Of a DNA stretch of 64,000 bases, positions 34,264 through 49,200 are shown in pieces. Each line of letters begins with the position of its first letter. Position 1 is the stretch's first letter. The DNA lies in assembly GCF_020382885.2 (NCBI RefSeq), contig NC_058513.1, positions 18,191,641 to 18,255,640 on the forward strand, written 5' to 3'. The position numbers were made by a program, and so were the translations under genes. This stretch comes from Scatophagus argus. Its lineage: Eukaryota > Chordata > Actinopteri > Scatophagidae. The notes below the pieces were generated by a model, which did not search any database, was not told the origin of the DNA, and saw only the letters and a program-made list of their open reading frames with translations.

Positions 34264-35444
34264 GTTGGCGGCTGAGTGACAACATGTGAAGAAAAGAGCT
34301 GTGAACAACGGACACTGAAGGTCTTCATCGAAATTCAGCTTAGAGTTCACTTCAAAACTGCAAAATAACAGCTGGGCCTGATATGTTTTATGTCTTGTTT
34401 TCTATAAACTGCTCAGCGGCTTCAAACATTCATCCTACACACACACGACGACATGAGAGTCAGCAGGTCCACCGCGGCACATTCTTTCATCTAAAGATAA
34501 AGTGCTATAAAGTTAAAGTTCTGGCTGATTACTGCATAGTAACGTCAAATTAAATGTACTTACTTCACTTTCTGTCACACTCAGGATGGCAGCGAGTCCC
34601 TCTGAAAACTGGTTGCAGTTCGGTTTGGAGACAAGCACAAAGTCACGCCCCCCCAGGCTCAGCCACACCTCACAGCGTGAGTAGGTGTGTGAGAGACTGT
34701 GTGTCTTCAGAAGACACCTGCTCAGGTGATGTGTGGCAGTGTGAGCTTATAACTGCAGAGGAACGTAATGAACTGAAAGATCACTTTGGCACAGGATGGA
34801 AAGTTCGGGTTTCACACACACAAACACGATCATCCAGTGGCTGACAGGCCCTGAATGTTTGGTGAGATCTGAACTGTAGAGAGCAGCAGCCACTCCTGTC
34901 AGACAGCCAGCACAAACGATCATGGTGACTCACGCGAGAGGCAGCCCAAACCCCAACCGGTCTGTCTGAAACACACATCGTAATAAATAATAAATGCATA
35001 GCATGAGATGCATAACAACAGCAGAAACTGCAATGTTAGAATGACAACGACAGTATTAGACAGGTAGATAGATTGATAGTAGTAATAATAATAATAATAA
35101 TGCAGAGATATAACACGTGGTAATAACAGTCATCTGTGTCATGCAGGACCACAGCAGAAGGTCCAGACACGATCCCTGGGAACCTGAGAGACCAGAAAGC
35201 ACAAAGACGTGCATTGATGGGACGTGAATGTGTTTTGTATGTGCTGTCAGTCATCTCACCATCGGCTCAACAGATTCATGCTTCATGTCTGAGTGGATGA
35301 ACGTCCAAATGCAACAGGCCTTCTCTGTTTTTACATGTTCTCTATATGTGGAAGCGGTTCCAGCCTGCACTGAATGGGTGGCATTTAACAATTCCCCGGT
35401 TTGTCAAACACATACACTTCAACATCCACGGAAATGTAAAACGA

Positions 35445-35590
35445 CTGCATAAAGATGTAAAAAGGCTGCATAAAGATCCAAAATGACCCAAAGATGACTC
35501 AAAACAACCACAAATGCACGTGAAAAGAGCACAAAGTGACACAAAACACAAAATAACCTCAAACATGTAAAAAGACCACAAAGTAACTCA
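35445..35590. repeat. Degenerate minisatellite (AAATGACCCAAAGATGACTC-like units)
   Basis: Imperfect 10-20 bp units built on CAAA, ACAAAG and GACNCAAA recur across the segment. Such arrays are common in teleosts. They produce the Cys/Leu/Phe-rich open frames on the minus strand, which are artefacts. Confidence 0.65.
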
Positions 35591-35685
35591 AATATGTCAA
35601 ATATATGCACATTTACAATCAACAACACAAACAGATCCTGTAGAATAATCTCAGCATTCAGTCTGCGTTCATTCTTACCACATCA

Positions 35686-35699
35686 GCGCCATCTAGTGG
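35686..35699 (-). promoter_or_regulatory. CTCF-like motif
   Basis: The reverse complement CCACTAGATGGCGC fits the 14-base CTCF core exactly. Confidence 0.5.
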
Positions 35700-35847
35700 C
35701 CAATCAAATCAGCTAAAATAAAGACCTACACATTAACTTCCAGCAGTTCACATCCAAACAGTCCTGGTGTTTCCTCTGAGTCGCTAACTGCCAACACAAA
35801 GAACAGATCCCAAAGAATGATCACAGCAATGTTTTGGCACCCCATTA

Positions 35848-35861
35848 GCGCCACCTGGTGG
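35848..35861 (-). promoter_or_regulatory. CTCF-like motif
   Basis: The reverse complement CCACCAGGTGGCGC fits the CTCF core exactly. It lies 162 bp from the motif at 35686 and has the same orientation. Confidence 0.5.
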
Positions 35862-36143
35862 TCCAGACAGAAAGACATCAACTTTCAGCAGTTTACGTGA
35901 CAACTGTTTAATGAAGCTGAGATTTCTGCAAGGTGACAGACCAGAAAGGTGAGAGTTTTAGCTGCTTAACTACTACACATTCACACAGTGTGGCTTCATG
36001 GTAAAAGAGTGCAGTTAACACAAATCTGCCACCAAACAATTTCACTTTCAGAGCTTTGACAGTTAAGGTCCTCAGTTCCTAAATGGTTACTGAGTGAAAA
36101 GCTGATGGGACAAAGTGGAAAACAGGTCTTTATTTGTAATAAC

Positions 36144-36149
36144 TTTATT
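36144..36149 (-). promoter_or_regulatory. Poly(A) signal of plau
   Basis: TTTATT on the plus strand (AATAAA for the gene) lies 123 nt beyond the stop codon; a second copy is at 36129-36134. Confidence 0.55.
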
Positions 36150-36272
36150 GGAACATCAAATTCAAAATGAGTGTATATTTACAAAAAAAACAATAAAGTT
36201 TAGCAGTTTGAACATTAAATAACTTCCCAATATAAAGAGCCGACAGCAGCAGTAACGTCCATGTCTCCTGTC

Positions 36273-38656
<2,384 letters not shown>

Positions 38657-39208
38657 GTTGCCTCTCTGCACCGACCGAGCTCCTGTATGGGAACATCCTC
38701 GGGCTTCTTTCTGTTTTGTTTGCTGCGTGCAGGTAGGAGGGGAGGGCCCTGATTGGCTGAGGAGAGCTCTTCCACAGGCTGGCCCACCTGACTCGATGTG
38801 AAGAAATATTTGTTTGTAGGTCGAGTGGATGAGTAAGTGTCGGTGATCCACATCATTAATCCCCAGGAAGCACAGCAGCAGCTCTGGAATGCTGGCAGCT
38901 GTGGGGTCAGATCACACCTGCAGCCTTTTAAAAGATGAAATGACCTGATTCTGAATTCCAGCGAATCTCAGTGAACGATGAAACTGTACGGTCAAACATG
39001 TTTCTGACTGTCTGGACACCATAAACCTGCAGAACGTTGGTTTCCACGCCCACAGAAACCTCAGGAGGTCTCACCTGTGACGCTGCAACTTCAGTTGGGA
39101 AACAGATACGAGGATGTGCTCACGATGACCGCATGGAGAGCTTTCTTAACGGGTGTGTCTTTGGGTCTCTGTAACCTCATTAAGGGTCGAGCTATTTTTA
39201 GTTTCTAC

Positions 39209-39264
39209 AGACAAACAGGCAAACAGGCAAACAGGCAAACAGACAGACAGACAGACAGACAGAC
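39209..39264. repeat. Tandem repeat (CAAACAGG)n then (ACAG)n
   Basis: Four AAACAGGC-type octamers pass directly into about six ACAG units. Confidence 0.9.
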
Positions 39265-39562
39265 ATTCAAAATAAAAACAAACATGTCAGTAAGTTGTGA
39301 TTGAGAGGAAAGGTGGACCAAGTGTCAGTGACAAACATCTGGAGCTGAATCAAAACACACCTGAATGTGTGTCACTGTGACAGTCCTGACGTGACCTCCT
39401 CTGAGTCAGGTAGTAAAAGTCCCGTTCATTTTTCCCATAGACAGTGAAGTGACTCACAGTGGGAGCTTCAGTTAAACCATCAGTTACAGAAGTTTAACAG
39501 CTGCCTTGCTTGATAAAAAGTCAAAGGTACAGGCCGTGTGTGTAAGAAGCGCAGGAGAGTGG

Positions 39563-39662
39563 TTAAAGGGACAGTTCACCCAGTTCTGAAACTCACACCT
39601 CAGTGCGTATGAACGAACAGCACTGCAACTAAGGAGATTGATTTTGGGGTGAACTTTCCTTT
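39563..39662. mobile_element. MITE-like element with terminal inverted repeats
   Basis: The left end TTAAAGGGACAGTTCACCCA and the right end TTTTGGGGTGAACTTTCCTT are inverted partners. It is the same family as the element at 31015-31100. Confidence 0.6.
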
Positions 39663-40726
39663 TCACTACAGCTTGGCCAGAAACATCCAATCACACAGCT
39701 TGAAATTGTGTCTTGTGTGCCGCTGATGATGGGGAGGGAGTTTTAGATTTAAGTGTGAAGAGAAGAGATTTTATAATCTGAATCTTAACTCAGTTCATTT
39801 TCCACTTTTAGAAGAGGCAGAAAGTTCCTGTCTAGAGCCAGAGGTTGGTCTGCCTGTTCTGGGCTCCTGTAACATGTGAGGATATCGTTTAAATAAAGTT
39901 GTTTAATTCTGAATGGGGAGAATATTTGGGAACCATCGCCCCCCTCCCACTTCACAGCTCTGTCATCATCACGTGGGATGATTTTTGATGATGACGGCTT
40001 AAGTCTTTTTCTCTTTATGACTAGATTAAAACTGTTTTGTCCAATGAACTACGTGAACGAAAGCAACTATTTACTTTAGGAACCCGGAAGTCGCCTGCTT
40101 TGAATCCTGCTTGGCTGGTGCTACCTTTAATGGCCGTCGTCATTATTGAAGCTCTTCAGCAGACAGAACAGAAACAGGTTTAAACACCATGTTTAATAAA
40201 AAGCTTTTTTATTTATTAGTGTTTTAAGGTTTTATTTCCCCCTTTTTCCCACTAATTATGTTTGTTTGCCTTGCAGTTTTGTTTTTCTGGTGTTTAATTT
40301 AAGTTTCTTCAGTCATTGAATTGCCTAATTGTATTTAATTATAGAACAGGACTGTTTAATTGTTGTTTTGAAAGGCGCAACATGAATACAATTTTGAATT
40401 ATTTCGTTTTGTTTTGTTTGTTTAAACTGTATGGTGGTCATTTGCTTTCCCTGTTTCACGGTTGCAGCACAGAAGTGTGTCATTTGCGTTTTTTAATTTA
40501 AATAAGCAAACCAGAAAGGAAGACTCTATCGTGTTCGTCTGTACTGTGCGTGAAAACCTTGTCAGTTTTGACGCGCAGTGGCTTGAAGGTGGTGTCTCCG
40601 AGCAGCGCCTGAATGCGTCAGGGGCGCAGAGCGGCTGTCAGCGGTGGATGAGGGAGATTATCCTCCCTTACGGACACTCAGAGTTAACGCGGATCCAAAC
40701 AGGCAGGAGGCCGCTGGTGACTCAAA

Positions 40727-43189
40727 ATGGGAAACGCCGATACCAAACTTCACTTCAGAAAAGCGGTGATTCAGCTCACAACCAAAACTCAGGTCGGTTT
40801 CTCACCACAAAAACACTGTGGGCTCACAGAAACGTCCGTGGAGCGCGTCGGTTGTGCTTGAAATTGAGCCTGTGGAGATAAAGTTGGAGTGCCAGATGGT
40901 AGCCTGAACTGCAGCCCAGGTGACAAAAAGCGCACAGGAAAACGAGTGAAAACACTGCGGTTCATTTGTACTGATGATTTTCAAACAAAATACAAAAATA
41001 CCTCGTAGGAATATTTAGAATTTTTGAAAATGTTTGCGCTGTTTAGGTCACTAGAAACACTCGTTTTGTCTCTGGATAATATGATTGCTTCCCATTATTT
41101 AGTGAAATGCTCCTTAAATAACTTGAACGTGCAACACGTGACTTTAAAACGTTGAATTTCTGGCGGACAGCAGAGTTTCCCTGGCAGGTGCATTAAAGGT
41201 GGAGCGACAGGCGGCGTCAGCCCGTCTCAGCACTGCAGGCTGCAGCCGTTAGTCCAGCATTAAATTATGTTGTGCCATTAAAGGCACCATGTCCACCAAT
41301 GTGTTGTGACTCTGAACGAAGATGGTCGACTGTTGACTCTCAGTCTCAGGTGCACAAATCAACATCAACCCAAAGAGTGAGACGCGACAGTCAAACATGT
41401 TTGGAGGAGAATCGTGACGCCCAGAAACGTCCCGAACACAGCGACGTAATGAGAAAACAATACAGGCAGACCCGCCACACGCCTCTGCTGTCCGCCATGA
41501 CTGAAGACTGATATACCAATCTGTTCTGTGTATTTCTTCAGGCCTTAGATGTATGAACAAATTATGAAATAAACGGTTATTTCACTTTAGGTTTTAGGAA
41601 ACTGTGATGGAGAAGACAGTAACGGACAGATAACTGATCTGGCTGGCTAATTTTTATAACCGATTTATTGTTTAGTGTCAAATTAACATAAAAAGGCTTG
41701 AACACAACCATACGTTCTGATAATTTAGAGATCACATTCAGTTTCCTGTTGTCATGTTAAACACACACACTCACTTTTACATGTACAGACATGGTGTGTG
41801 TTGGTGTGTGTCCCCTCCTGCAGCCGGTAGAAGCCACAGACGATGCCTTCTGGGACCAGTTCTGGGCCGACGGCTCCACCACCGTCCAGGACATTTTCGC
41901 TCTGGTGCCGGCGGCGGAGATCCGAGCTGTCAGAGAGGAATCTCCGTCAAACCTGGCAACCCTCTGCTACAAGGTGACCTGCTTTAAACTGTACAGGATG
42001 TCGTGTTTCAGAGTCCTGTATCTGAGCCTTTTTCCACATGCAGATGGAAAGTCGACAGAAGTTTCTTAGTCCACAGAACATTTCTGGAGCTTCACTGGAT
42101 TCAAACAAATGAAGAAGCTGGAGACTTGTTTTAATAAAAAGCTGAAAAAACAACCCAAAGAAACTAAATTTGCCTTTCCATCAGCATGAGGAGTAGAGGT
42201 TTCATAAAGTAGTAGTATAAAGAGGAAATACTCAAGTAAAGCACTTCAAAACTGTACTTACTTGAGTACTTGAGTAAATGTACCGAGTTACCTGCCGCTG
42301 CTGGCCGTGATCCATCCAGGATACAGTGTGAGTCAAAGGAATGCTGCTGTTTGTTGTTCCCACACTTTAAACGTCACACACATCAGAGTTTGTGAAGGTC
42401 AGAGGTCACCTGAGTGAAGCCTGCGTTTCCTACAACAAGGAGCAGGTTTACTGCTGAGGCCAGTCAGTCTGAATGACGGAGGCAAAGGAGGAAGTCAGCT
42501 GACGTAGTACAACCCTCACAACCCCCAGACCCTAGCGGCTGCACCCGTACAGCCAGTGGAACTGTTCTACATGTGCTGTTTTAGACACATTTCTCCTAGA
42601 GCACAGGACTGTAGTGACTGACCCGAAACAAATCAAAACATCCTACTTCCTGGGTTGAGACATTTCAGCTGAGACCCTCAACACACACTGGATTTAAGTG
42701 CGTTAAGAAAATTGTCACCAAAGTGAATTTTGGCAGGTTGAGCATATGATGAGGCCTGCCTTTAAGCATCAGTCCGGTCTTCCTCCTGTGCTCTTTCCTC
42801 AGGCGGTGGAGAAGCTGGTCCAGGGCGCAGAGTCCGGCTGCCCCTCGGAGAAACAGCGGCAGGTTGTCCTGAACTGCAGCCGCCTGCTCACCCGCATCCT
42901 GCCCTACATCTTCGAGGACGCCGACTGGAGAGGCTTCTTCTGGTCCACCGTGCCCGGAGCCGGCAGGGCGGGGGTACGACTCTGACTCTGCACCTGAAGC
43001 CCTCTGCTGAGGGGGTCTCGCGTGGCTTGTGCACTCTGTGGTGTGTCGGGGACGTGTTGGTGGATGTGGTGGATGTTAACAGTTTGACAGTGAAGCCGGT
43101 GAGAATATCTGGTGCTGCTCCCCTCTTTAGTCCTGCAACAGGAAAGGAATGCATTGAGGAAGCAATAACCTACAAATTACAAACCAACC

Positions 43190-43225
<36 letters not shown>

Positions 43226-46200
43226 CGTACATTAGTTGTGTTTACTGGAAGACGTGAAAGCTGTGCTTCTCTTCACTCTTTCTTCTGCAGTCTGATTATC
43301 TAAATTACTGTTTTAATGCCTGAATTGACTGGAAGTCGTTCGCTGGCAGAGCTGCTTAGTTTAATGTGGAAACAGCGGCTAATTACATGGCTGACGGCGT
43401 TCGGGAAGAAAAGTAAAAAAGTCTTTATTGGTCCATTTTAAAGGACCAGTTCACCCCAAATTCACAAGGTGTAACATAGTAATAGTGAAGATGCCTGACG
43501 GGTCAGGTTTCTGAATACTGACGTAAATCTGCTTTGTAAAGGTTTTATGAGGACAGAGACAGTTTGTTAGATCCAGTAACACTGAATGTGAACTTTTGTT
43601 TACAAGAAAACAGGAAACCTTTAGTTTTTACTTGGCAGAAAACTCAGCTGATCTCAAGCCTGTTTTCTGGTTGTTTTAAAAGGAAAAAGACAACTGGCAA
43701 AGATTGAGAAAAGGAATTCAGGAAACCTTAGACGACCTGCATGTGCTGGAAACAGTCGGCCTGCAGACATTCAGTTTAATCTGTCAGCAGCCTTTCAGAT
43801 CTCAGACATCACAGGATTTGAACCCCTTTGAGATTCCCAGTCACAACAGTCTCCACCAGTCAGAGGTGATGGTGCACTCAGGATCTGGCTCCACCTCCTC
43901 CACCTCCATCCCAGCTGGTTCTCTGGTTACCTGCTCGGCAGGGGACCCACAGTCCAAACACTGCCCACATTGTGTCTCCCCCTCCTCCTGGCCAGCGGTT
44001 GAATTAAGGAGGGATTGAATGTCTCTTAATTAAAGCGTGGGAGTGAAGTGCGGCGGAGCAGCAGAGGTTTAGTGGCTCTGCAGGGAAACTCCTGACCCGA
44101 TCCGGTCGGTGAAACCCTGTGTGTTTATGTACATTACATGTCCTCCTCACATGTTCACAGTGTGAACTAAACTTCAGCTTGTGGTCAGAGCATACGGGAT
44201 GCAGCACCTTTTAAAGCTCAATAATGAACGAAAGCTCAGTTGTTTAACGTCTCTAAACTCGTCTCTTTGTCCTCCAGCGCCTTGATGAAGACGATGACGA
44301 TGATGAAGCACGGCCGTTGGCTGAGTCCCTGCTGCTGGCCATCGCCGACCTGCTCTTCTGTCCAGATTTCACAGCTCAGAGGCAGAAGAAGAGCAGCCCG
44401 GTGAGTCCACTGCCCGCTGAGACTCACGTCTGGCTGTGTTGTGTCTCAGCTGACGTCAGACCAGTTTTAGACATAAGAGAGAAGGTTTTAGAGGACTGTC
44501 AGTACTGTGCTCATGTAAAAGCCCCTGTGCCAGTCAGTGCTTGTACCTCCTTCACACAACCTTCTCGGTCAGTAGCTCGAGTTAATGAGTTACTCTCCGT
44601 GAAACAGAGAGAGGGAGGAGTGGCCATGTTTGTCATCTGGGCTGAGGAAAACTGGGTGGACACGTCTTAACTGTGCTAAGCAAACATCTGTGGCACTGGA
44701 GAGCACAGGAGGTGACAGAAAATGGCCGCTCTGCAGGTCTTAACGTCTCAGCCTCCTGCAGGACATGTTAAATCCAGCGCAGCGGGTGTGAAATTGTGTG
44801 TCAGAAGACGGAAAATGACCGGAGGCGGTCGTTCCCACCTGCGTCTGTGACCCGTGAAGCATGCATGCAGATCTGGAGGTCAAAAGGTGTCTGAAGTTCA
44901 CTCAAGCAAAAGACGTTATCTTACCCTGGGTGGTAGAGCCATGCAGGAAATGATCATATATTTGGCTGCTAAATGAGATACTCGACTCGCTGCTTCGGAA
45001 AACAGGCGCTGCGGTCGTTTCTGTAAAGTATCACAGTGATGTGAGCAGCAAATATGACAGGATTCCTCTGTGGGTATCCTTTGTTTGGATGCTAACATTA
45101 TGAGTGCTGTTTTAAAATCCACCTGACGTGACAGAAGTCACTGATGAGGTGATGTTTCCTTCACGTTAGTCGCTGACTTCCTGCTTCGCTCTGTGACACT
45201 TTCCTGGAGAGACAGGGACAGGAAGTGAAAGGGAAAAGATCAGGTAAAGGTCATTTAGATGCTTCTGGAACAACAGTTCTGTTGAACCCAGACGGCAGTC
45301 CAGGTCTGCCAAAGATAAACCTAAAGTGTCACGATGTGTTTATTGTTAAAGCTGTTGCAAGTGTCTGCCCTTTCCTTGTAAAGCACTGGATTCTTTTTAA
45401 CTCTTCAAAACTTCCAAAACGATTCAAATCAAACAATTTGAGGCTCTTTTGTAAAATATCGTGCAACCCGAGACAAAGACTTCTCGTTTGAGGAAACGAC
45501 GAGCCAAAACATCCCATCTTGGTGATCTTGGTGTGGCTTGCTGCCCTTTGCTGTCACTTCACTTGTGAGGAGCAGCGATGGCGCCTTGTCGGGTGCGTTC
45601 GTGAGGCTGTGGTTATCTGTGCCGAGGTGTCACACACACGTTTTGTCAGCAGAGCACTCTTGTTGACTCACATGGTGGAAGTAGGTGTGAACACAGCCCC
45701 CCTGCTCTCTGACGAAGGCTCTACGGGGCTCACCAATGCGTCTCCGGTCGCCGTGTAAGCTGCCAGTTAATTATGGTGTTCAGACTGAGTGTTAAGTATC
45801 ACGGTTTGTAAAGACTGATAATCCACAGTAAAACCAGTCCTTCAGGACCCAGTTCAGCTCGTACTGTTGATTGCTTTTTGGTTAAATTGTGGCTGATAAC
45901 ATTTTGTTTCTTGACACTTTTGTCCTGGATGTGATTTACCTTCAGAGGACCAAATCAGGTGCTTTTTAATTCATCCTTAAACTGTGCTGAATATTAACAG
46001 AAAGGCCTTTACCCTACAGAGAAGCTAATCTCACATGTCTTTGTTTTTACTCTGAATCACTCAGTCTGAAAATCTCACGACAGGTGAGCTGTTGTGGGAA
46101 GTCGACCGTGGAAACGAGAGTCAGGATTGGAGGGAAGTCATAGCTGAATATTCAGCCTGGATGAGATTTCAAAGCGAGACTTTTCTCCGTTCTGTTTTTA

Positions 46201-49200
46201 AAATGCAGGAATTCCCCTTTAATGACTCAAAACAGGCTTCCTGGTTGTTGAGTGCTTGTCTGGTTATGAGGACTAAAACCGTGAATCAGTTATTATAATT
46301 ACAGTCCAAATGAGAGCCACTTGTCCTCTCCTGTCCCTCTTGATGCTGTCTTGTCTCCGCTGCAGGATGCAGCTGAGGACATTCGATCCATAGACAGCTG
46401 TGAGTACATCTGGGAGGCCGGCGTGGGCTTCGCTCAGTCACCTCCTCTGAACTACGTCCACGACCTGAACAGGTAAAACTGAATGTAGTGGTGCAGATGT
46501 GGATCTGAGAGCGGCAGTCGGCTTTAGTGTGAAGCCTGCGTCCATGTGAGTCCATGCGCCATGTGTTTGTTCAGGACTGAGCTGCTGAAGCTGCTCCTCA
46601 CCTGTTTCTCTGAGGCCATGTACCTTCCTCCATCCTCTGAAAGAAAAAACATCAACCCCTGGGTCTCCTTCTTCTGCTCCTCAGAAAACAGGTGACACAC
46701 ACACACACACACACACACACACAGCAGGTGATCTGGGGGGGTCAAATTTGTGCATCCGTGCGTTCATGTCAGGCTGCAGTGGGAAACGCCTCACCAGTTA
46801 CATAAGGCGACCTGTAGTTAACCTTAGAGGCGAAACCCAGGGAAAAAAAGCCCATGCAGCCCACTGCTTTGAGCGCAGGGTAATAACTGAAGATGAGTAC
46901 GTTCATACTAACTCCTCTGTTTGTTCTTCAACATTCAGAAAGATTTTAATAAGCAAATCAACCTCAAACCGTCAAAGTGAGGTCAGGTGAGATAAAAATG
47001 AGGGCCTTGGCTATGTGTCGCTCTGCGCTGTGCATTAACCTACACCCTCTGGAGAGCCCTTCACGGGTCCTCCATGAGCACATGGAAAACCCTGATAGCC
47101 CACCACGTGCAGCCTCACGGCGCCCACTGACCTCTAACTGCTGCTTCGCGCAGACATGCCCTGCCTCTGTTCACCTCCCTGCTCAACGTGGTGTGCGCCT
47201 ACGACCCCGTGGGCTACGGCATCCCGTACAACCACCTGCTGTTCTCCGACCACCGGGAGCGGCTGGTGGAGCAGGCGCTGCAGATCCTTATCGTCACTCT
47301 GGAGCAGGAGGCCGGGTCGGGCGCCAGCGCCACCCTACGGGCCCTGGACGGCTCCGCATCGCCTTCAGACGTGGAGGAGCAGCAGGTGAGAGGGAGATGA
47401 ATGAATCCCTGGGTTTGTTTTCTCAGTTATGAGCGAAACGCTGATACTGACTCAGACTTGAACATAATCTGTGGTGTTTTTTCAGCCGGCGGAACCTGAA
47501 AACCTCTTTGTGAATTATCTCTCGAGGATACACAGAGAAGAGGTACTGTGACGTGCAGCTAACCGTTCAGCACTGACTGACTGATGTTAAAGTTTCTAAC
47601 CTCTTCTTTAATCAGGACTTGAGCTTCATCCTGAAAGGTCTGGCACAGCTGCTCAACAATCCTCTCGTCCAGACTTACCTGCCGCATTCCACCAAGAAGA
47701 TCCAGTTCCAACAGGAGCTGCTGATCCTCTTCTGGAAGTTCTGTGACATCAACAAGGTCTGCAGCTCAGACTGACTGGTTTCGAAGACACATTTTAAAGG
47801 CTGCTAAAAGCAGAAATGTTAAATTAGCAAAGATATTAGATTGTTTTATTTTTAATGTTGCTCCTTATCTAAACATATGGAGCAACCAACACAACAGTGT
47901 GGGAAAGACTCATGCGTATATGGTGTGCAGAATGTAGACACAAAATGTCAGCTGATAATTTTATAGTAAATACTGAGGGATTTTGAACACAGGAAGTGAA
48001 ACATCACACATGAGCACGCTGTGTTTGCCATCGGAAAACTCAAACAAATCCTCGTGTAGCCCCCTGATGTGAGTGGGAAAAATGGGACAGAGGAGTTAAA
48101 GCACTAACTTTGTGCGTTGCAGAAGTTCCTGTTCTTTGTGCTGAAGAGCAGTGATGTGCTGGACATGCTGGTTCCCATCCTGTTCAACCTGAACAGCGCC
48201 AGAGCCGATCAGTGTGAGTCGCAGCCCTCTGCCTCGTGTGCGTGGCGGGTGGACTCATCATAATGTTAAACTTTGTGTGTGTGTCTGCAGCTCGCGTGGG
48301 GCTCGTGCACATCGGCGTGTTCATCCTCCTGCTGTTAAGCGGAGAGAGAAACTTCGGCGTTCGGCTGAACAAGCCGTACACCCTCAGAGTCCCGATGGAC
48401 ATCCCTGTTTTCACGGGAACCCACGCCGACCTGCTCATCGTGGTAAGACGGGCAGTTCTCAGCCTGCAGCCTGGAACACGTCTGGCGCAGATTACACATA
48501 ACTTTTATTTTGATTAAGCTGCTTTGCTTAATCTGTTGAAATGTTTGAAATGTTGAGGTCCTCAGAGGACGAATCACAATAATTGTGTTGGTCCAAATTT
48601 CCTTTGTGTACATTTTAAGCATGAAAAAACTTATGATTGAATTCCCATCCCCCTCTGCTGTACAGCTAACTGCTAATGTAGGATTTGAACCTAAACTTTA
48701 GCTAAATGTGTGTGGTGACATGCTAATGACATCTCATGTTGGAGGATATTTTATGTTCTTTCTTAAAAATGCCTGAAAGTGGAATTCAGATGTTTTGATA
48801 TTTTATATTCTGCTCTTCTGTGAATTAATAGCAGTAGAGACAATCTAAGTCTAAATATTCACTTCACTCTTTTGTGCCAGATCTTCCACAAAATCATCAC
48901 CAGTGGACATCAGCGACTCCAGCCTCTGTTTGACTGCCTGCTCACGATCATAGTGAACAGTGAGTATCACAGGTGAAGTGTCGCGCCCTGGTGGCTAAAT
49001 GGGAGAACTGCAGGTTATTGCAAAGCCTTCAGTGTCTCCATTTCTGCTGTGACATTTTGAATTTTGGGCCATAACTCCTCTACAGTTTCACCTTATCTGA
49101 AGAGCCTGTCCATGGTGGCAGCCAACAAGCTCCTCCACCTCCTGGAGGCCTTTTCCACCACCTGGTTCCTGTTCTCCCTGCCCCAGAACCACCACCTGGT

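Larger units (their letters stand above)
34264..36128. other. Intergenic upstream of actinoporin-like gene and downstream of plau
   Basis: It contains the likely non-coding exon of the right actinoporin-like gene (ending at 34564), a tandem degenerate repeat (35445-35590) and two exact CTCF-like motifs (35686, 35848). No coding exon is recognised. Confidence 0.5.
38657..40726. other. Intergenic between plau and hid1 (head to head)
   Basis: This holds both 5' flanks. It contains a CAAACAGG/ACAG tandem repeat (39209-39264) and a MITE-like element (39563-39662). The right 200 bp is moderately GC-rich and leads into hid1 exon 1. No additional gene is recognised. Confidence 0.5.

Noticed and set aside
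35342-35628. Cys/Phe/Leu-rich minus-strand frames
   Set aside because: Artefacts of the degenerate minisatellite at 35445-35590.
40462-40881. 139-codon plus-strand frame over hid1 exon 1
   Set aside because: It overlaps the hid1 first exon in a different frame; the hid1 frame is the conserved one.
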